A stretch of DNA of 64,000 nt. It comes from JAKZRT01 sp965247915 (GTDB lineage Bacteria; Pseudomonadota; Alphaproteobacteria; Rhodobacterales; Rhodobacteraceae). The notes under the pieces are model-generated. The model did not search any database and was not told the DNA's origin. It saw nothing but the letters and a program-made list of their open reading frames with translations. The DNA is taken from the NCBI GenBank assembly GCA_965247915.1, contig OZ252048.1:3348001-3412000 (forward strand). The letters run 5' to 3'. The number at the start of each line of letters is the position of its first letter. Within the stretch, counting starts at the first letter, position 1. A program made the position numbers and the translations under genes. Positions 60,360 to 64,000 of this stretch are shown piece by piece.

Positions 60360-61844
60360 TCACCCGGCTATTGTCTCGATGCTCGGGAAAATAACGGCTG
60401 AAAGGATCGCAGCTGCGGGTACGGTGATGATCCAGGCGGCGAGGATCGTGGCGAAATGCGGCCGGCGCACCAGTTTCCGGCGGCGGCGTTCCTCGGGGCC
60501 AAAATCGGTGCGCTCGGGCATCGCCAGACGCGCCTTCCTGATGCGCCGCTCGGCATCCCATTCGCGGAAAAACCCGACCCCGAAGACACCGCCGACGGCG
60601 ATATGGGTCGAACTGACCGGCAGCCCCAGCCAACTGGCCACGATCACCGTGATGGCGGCAGAAAGCGCCACGCAATAGGCCCGCATCGGGTTCAGCTTGG
60701 TGATCTGGTTGCCGACCATGCGGATCAGCTTGGGCCCGAACAGATAGAGGCCAAACGAAATGCCAAAGGCGCCGATGACCATGACCCACAGCGGGATGCT
60801 GGTCGCAGCGGTGAAGGCGCCCGACAGCGACGCCTGAACGATGGCCGCCAGCGGACCGACCGCATTAGCCACATCGTTGGCGCCATGGGCAAAACTCAGA
60901 AACGCGGCCGAGACGACCAGCGGGATGCCAAACAGAACCTTCAGCGATTTGTTGCGGTTCTCCAGGCCTTGCGATTGCCTGCGGATCAGCGGGATCATGA
61001 CCGCCCAGATCGTGAAACCGACAGCGGCCCCGATCATCATCGCGGTGGCCAGATCGATCTTGATGACCCGCTTGAGCCCCTTGAGCGCAAGATAGGCGGC
61101 GAATGCGCCTGCCATGATGCCGACCAGCACCGGCACCCATTTGCGGGCCGCCGCGATCTTGTCGGGCTGATAGATGATGCGCGATTTGATGACCCAGAGA
61201 AACGCCGCTGCAATCACGCTGCCCAGCACCGGAGAAATCACCCAGCTGGCGGCGATTTTGCTCATCGTCGGCCAATTAACCGCCGCCAGACCCGCCGAGG
61301 CCACGCCCGCGCCCATCACCCCGCCCACAACCGAATGGGTGGTCGAGACCGGCGCGCCGACCCAGGTGGCCAGATTGATCCAGAGCGCCGCCGCGAACAG
61401 CGCCGCCATCATGGCCCAGATAAAGGTTCGGGCATCGCCGAGGCTTTCGGGTTCGATGATCCCCTTGGCGATGGTCTTGACCACATCACCGCCGGCGATC
61501 AGCGCGCCGGCGCTTTCAAAGACAATCGCAATGGCGATCGCGCCGCCCATGGTCAGGGCATTCGCCCCCACCGCCGGCCCCATATTGTTGGCCACGTCGT
61601 TGGCGCCGATGTTCAGCGCCATATAGGCCCCGAAACAGGCGGCGATAACGACGATCAGCGTGTTGTTGGCCTGCCCCAGAAACAACGCCGCGAACAGGCC
61701 AACCAGCACCACAAACACAAACGCAATGCCCGGCCCGACCAGCGGGCGCGCCACGTAACTCGTCGCCTTTTCAAGATTGACGTACCGCGCCAGATCGCGA
61801 TTGAGCGTTTCAAGATGGCGGACGTCGCCTTCACGCTCGGTCAT
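60360..61844 (-). CDS. Inorganic phosphate transporter (PiT family)
   Basis: A 494-aa inner-membrane symporter that takes up phosphate with a cation. The family duplication shows as GANDVANNMGPAVGANAL and GANDVANAVGPLAA, with at least ten hydrophobic helices. Start ATG 61844 with a short charged leader. It converges on the Gfo/Idh gene, whose stop is 23 bp away. Supplies phosphate, which also links it to the polyphosphate genes at 33-37 kb, though not in one operon. Confidence 0.92.
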   Translation of the reverse strand: MTEREGDVRHLETLNRDLARYVNLEKATSYVARPLVGPGIAFVFVVLVGLFAALFLGQANNTLIVVIAACFGAYMALNIGANDVANNMGPAVGANALTMGGAIAIAIVFESAGALIAGGDVVKTIAKGIIEPESLGDARTFIWAMMAALFAAALWINLATWVGAPVSTTHSVVGGVMGAGVASAGLAAVNWPTMSKIAASWVISPVLGSVIAAAFLWVIKSRIIYQPDKIAAARKWVPVLVGIMAGAFAAYLALKGLKRVIKIDLATAMMIGAAVGFTIWAVMIPLIRRQSQGLENRNKSLKVLFGIPLVVSAAFLSFAHGANDVANAVGPLAAIVQASLSGAFTAATSIPLWVMVIGAFGISFGLYLFGPKLIRMVGNQITKLNPMRAYCVALSAAITVIVASWLGLPVSSTHIAVGGVFGVGFFREWDAERRIRKARLAMPERTDFGPEERRRRKLVRRPHFATILAAWIITVPAAAILSAVIFPSIETIAG

Positions 61845-62003
61845 GTGTCGCTCCCCCGGAGATTCGCGCGGGTTTTAACCGGCCCGCTCATGTAAGATCA
61901 ACCGCGACTTGGGCAACAATTCCAACTGCCTCGGCTGAGGGATTGCCAACCCCACAAGATCGAAAGAGATTGGCCAAAACCGCACCTACAGGTCTGCGCG
62001 CCC

Positions 62004-63521
62004 ATGCCCCAGCCAAACATCCTTCTGATTATGGCCGACCAATTGGCCCCGCAGTTCACCGGTGCCTACGGGCACCCGCTGGTCAAAACCCCGCACCTCG
62101 ATGCGCTGGCGGCGCGTGGCATGCGGTTCGATGCGGCTTACTGCAACTCGCCACTCTGCGCGCCGTCGCGGTTTTCGTTCATGTCCGGTCAATTGATCAG
62201 CCGCATCGCGGCCTATGATAATGCATCCGAATTTCCTGCCGCAGTGCCAACCTTCGCGCATTATCTCAAACTGATGGGCTATCGGACCTGCCTCAGCGGC
62301 AAGATGCATTTTGTCGGCCCCGATCAGCTGCACGGGTTCGAAGAGCGCCTGACTACCGACATCTACCCCTCCGATTACGCCTGGACCCCGGACTGGGAAT
62401 TGCCGGATGAGCGCATCGACAAGTGGTACCACAACATGGCGACCGTGAAGCAAAGCGGCGTCGCCCAGGCCACATACCAGATCGACTATGATGATGAGGT
62501 CGCCTTTACCGCGCGCCGCAAGCTTTTCGACTATGTCCGCGACCGCGCCGGTCCGTGGTGTATGGTCGCCAGCTTCATCCACCCGCACGATCCCTATGTT
62601 GCGCGGCCCGAATGGTGGGTGCTTTACGACGACGCTGATATCGACATGCCCGAACATGTCATCGCGCCCGCCGACCAGGACCCGTTCTCGCGCCGGGTGA
62701 TGGACGGCATCGAAGCCTCGACCGTCGCCTTGACCGAAGCCGAGATCCGCCGCGCGCGGCGCGCCTATTACGCCAATGTCAGCTATTTCGACAGCAAGAT
62801 CGGCGAATTGGTCCGCACGCTGGACGAGATCGGCCAGCGCGACAACACTATGGTCATCGTCACCGCCGATCACGGCGATATGCTGGGCGAACGCGGGCTG
62901 TGGTACAAGATGAACTTCTTCGAATATTCCGCGCGGGTACCGCTGGTGATTACCGGTCCGGGCGTGGCTCACGGCTCGGCTCCGAATGCTTGTTCGCTGG
63001 TTGATGTCCTGCCCACGCTGCTGGATATCGCAGGACCGGATCAACCCGACCTGGGCCAGCCGATTGATGGGCGCTCGCTCTGGCCGCTGGCCACCGGAGG
63101 CGCTGACCCGGTCAGCGAAGCGATCGGCGAATATTGCGCCGAAATGGCCGGGCATCCGGTCTTTATGATCCGTCGCGGTGATCTGAAATACATCCACTGC
63201 GACCCCGACCCGCCCCAGCTTTACGATCTGGCGGCCGACCCGGGCGAACGCAGCAACCTCGCCTCTGAACCCGACCACGCAGACACCGCCGCCGCTTTCG
63301 CCGCCGAGGTCGCTGCGCGGTGGGACAGCGCCACGCTGCGCGCCCAGATCATCGCCACCCAAAAACAGCGCCGCGCGGTGCATGCCGCGATGCAGGCCGG
63401 GGCCCGCGCCAATTGGGACTGGAACCCGCCCGCCGACGCCAGCCAGCAATATGTGCGCAACCACATGGACTGGACCGCCGCCGCCGCCCGGTATCGATAC
63501 CCGCCGAACGGGAAAATCTAA
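62004..63521 (+). CDS. betC: Choline-sulfatase
   Basis: A 505-aa cytoplasmic arylsulfatase-fold enzyme that splits choline-O-sulfate to choline and sulfate. The catalytic motif is CAPSR with formylglycine site C52. The BetC-specific stretches SGKMHFVGPDQLHGFEERL and TDIYPSDYAWTPDWELP are present, with metal residues in VTADHGDMLGERGLW. Choline can go on to glycine betaine for osmoprotection. The start is ATG 62004. No betA or betB is in the window; an ABC ATPase gene follows 82 bp behind. Confidence 0.9.
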   Translation: MPQPNILLIMADQLAPQFTGAYGHPLVKTPHLDALAARGMRFDAAYCNSPLCAPSRFSFMSGQLISRIAAYDNASEFPAAVPTFAHYLKLMGYRTCLSGKMHFVGPDQLHGFEERLTTDIYPSDYAWTPDWELPDERIDKWYHNMATVKQSGVAQATYQIDYDDEVAFTARRKLFDYVRDRAGPWCMVASFIHPHDPYVARPEWWVLYDDADIDMPEHVIAPADQDPFSRRVMDGIEASTVALTEAEIRRARRAYYANVSYFDSKIGELVRTLDEIGQRDNTMVIVTADHGDMLGERGLWYKMNFFEYSARVPLVITGPGVAHGSAPNACSLVDVLPTLLDIAGPDQPDLGQPIDGRSLWPLATGGADPVSEAIGEYCAEMAGHPVFMIRRGDLKYIHCDPDPPQLYDLAADPGERSNLASEPDHADTAAAFAAEVAARWDSATLRAQIIATQKQRRAVHAAMQAGARANWDWNPPADASQQYVRNHMDWTAAAARYRYPPNGKI

Positions 63522-63561
63522 TGACCGCCCGCAGCCACGCTCGCGCTTCACTGTTTTGCAT

Positions 63562-63578
63562 ATACTTCGGGGAGCGCG
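63562..63578. repeat. Dispersed repeat, copy 3 (partial)
   Basis: ATACTTCGGGGAGCGCG, the same 17 bases as in the complement at 48121-48137, but without the palindrome GCGAGGGGC/GCCCCTCGC. It lies between betC and the ABC gene. Confidence 0.5.
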
Positions 63579-63602
63579 GCGCAAAAGAAAGCGATCCGCC
63601 CG

Positions 63603-64000
63603 ATGCTGCTTGAGGCGGAAAATCTCAGCAAATCCTTTGCCGATCTCGCGGTTCTGGCAGGGGTTTCGCTGACATTGCGCGCTGGCGAATGCCTGGCCCT
63701 GACCGGCGAATCGGGCAGCGGCAAAAGCACGCTGATCCATATTCTCGCGGCGCTCGACAAGCCCGACGCGGGTTGCCTGACCATCGACGGGGTCGATACC
63801 GCCACCCTCGGCGAGCCCGGACTGGCGGCGCTCAGACGCCGGAAAATTGGCATCGTCTTTCAGCAATACAACCTGATCCCGTCGCTTAATGCGGGCGATA
63901 ATCTGGCCTTTCAGGCCCGCCTTGCCGGGCGTCATGACCCGGTTCATTGTGCAACCCTAGCGCGCGGTCTGGGGCTGGACGGACATCTGGCGAAATACCC
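63603..64000 (+). CDS. LolD/MacB-like ABC transporter ATPase (partial, runs off the window)
   Basis: The N-terminal 132 aa of an ABC ATPase. Walker A TGESGSGKST at about 34-43, the Q-loop IGIVFQQYNLIPSL, and MLLEAENLSKSF at the start. The sequence style fits LolD/MacB-type ATPases that power lipoprotein release or export. The rest, including Walker B, is outside the window. ATG 63603 is preferred since LLEAENLSKSF is the family start. Confidence 0.85.
   Translation, partial: MLLEAENLSKSFADLAVLAGVSLTLRAGECLALTGESGSGKSTLIHILAALDKPDAGCLTIDGVDTATLGEPGLAALRRRKIGIVFQQYNLIPSLNAGDNLAFQARLAGRHDPVHCATLARGLGLDGHLAKY

Noticed and set aside
63521..63613. 30-codon frame between betC and the ABC gene
   Set aside because: It reads through a dispersed repeat, has low-complexity content and no binding site of its own.
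61986..63947. 653-codon minus-strand frame opposite betC
   Set aside because: Shadow of the choline-sulfatase gene; it spans into the ABC gene and shows no family feature.
1..64000. tRNA or rRNA gene as integration target
   Set aside because: No cloverleaf-like sequence or rRNA segment was recognised by eye; a covariance-model scan would be decisive.

Overview
The window reads as chromosome of an alphaproteobacterium of the Rhodobacterales (Roseobacter/Paracoccus type). This rests on the high-GC backbone from about 28 to 64 kb, the order AI-2E-type permease - hdaA - ppk1 - ppx, a short alphaproteobacterial-type ProS, abundant TTT/SLC13/hydantoinase-type catabolic genes, and short dispersed hairpin repeats of the kind common in that group. 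This is inference from gene content; no rRNA or tRNA gene was seen.

Layout. (1) 0.1-9.0 kb, + strand, visibly less GC-rich than the backbone: a catabolic operon with a frameshifted N-acyl-D-amino-acid deacylase, a hydantoinase B/A pair, an alanine-racemase-like protein that lacks the usual catalytic tyrosine, and two OppD/OppF ATPases. The permeases and binding protein are probably left of the window. (2) 9.1-28 kb: a mosaic of mobile DNA. A stub of a class II aldolase and an IS21 remnant (istB with a stop codon) are followed by an IS1182 element with perfect 14-bp ends, then by an integrated phage-like element. That element holds DUF5681, a ParB-methyltransferase fusion, an XRE/ImmA pair, a repeat-rich putative attachment region, a frameshifted integrase, an Xis stub, DUF4326, HicAB, a DUF5131 (Gp37/Gp68) protein and a tightly overlapped set of phage genes including NinB and an SSB-like protein. 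IS1595, IS3 and IS5 elements break it up, and an IS3 end abuts a truncated helicase. (3) 28-39 kb: core backbone (proS; SLC13 permease; AI-2E permease, hdaA, ppk1, ppx; TerB/DnaJ, GNAT and VOC genes). (4) 39-48 kb: an IS110 element, then a tripartite tricarboxylate transporter operon tctCBA with an AtuA-like DUF1446 gene and DUF4387, diverging from tctDE and a third periplasmic protein gene. (5) 48-54.5 kb: a second catabolic operon of FAD oxidase, HyuA (two frameshifts), HyuB and SDR, diverging from a rhodanese gene. (6) 54.6-57.7 kb: an AT-rich orphan gene with an internal stop, and an IS5-type element interrupted by an IS1595 element with 8-bp target duplications. (7) 58-64 kb: class IV aminotransferase, Gfo/Idh/MocA oxidoreductase, PiT phosphate transporter, choline-sulfatase BetC and the start of a LolD-like ABC ATPase.

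How it works together. The intact parts point to uptake of small organic acids, peptides or osmolyte derivatives (Opp, TTT, SLC13, BetC) and ATP-driven opening of cyclic amides (two unrelated HyuA/B pairs). Phosphate and polyphosphate handling (PiT, Ppk1, Ppx) forms a separate theme. Many accessory genes carry frameshifts or stops. Some of these lie in homopolymers and could be sequencing errors, while others look like genuine decay beside insertion sequences.
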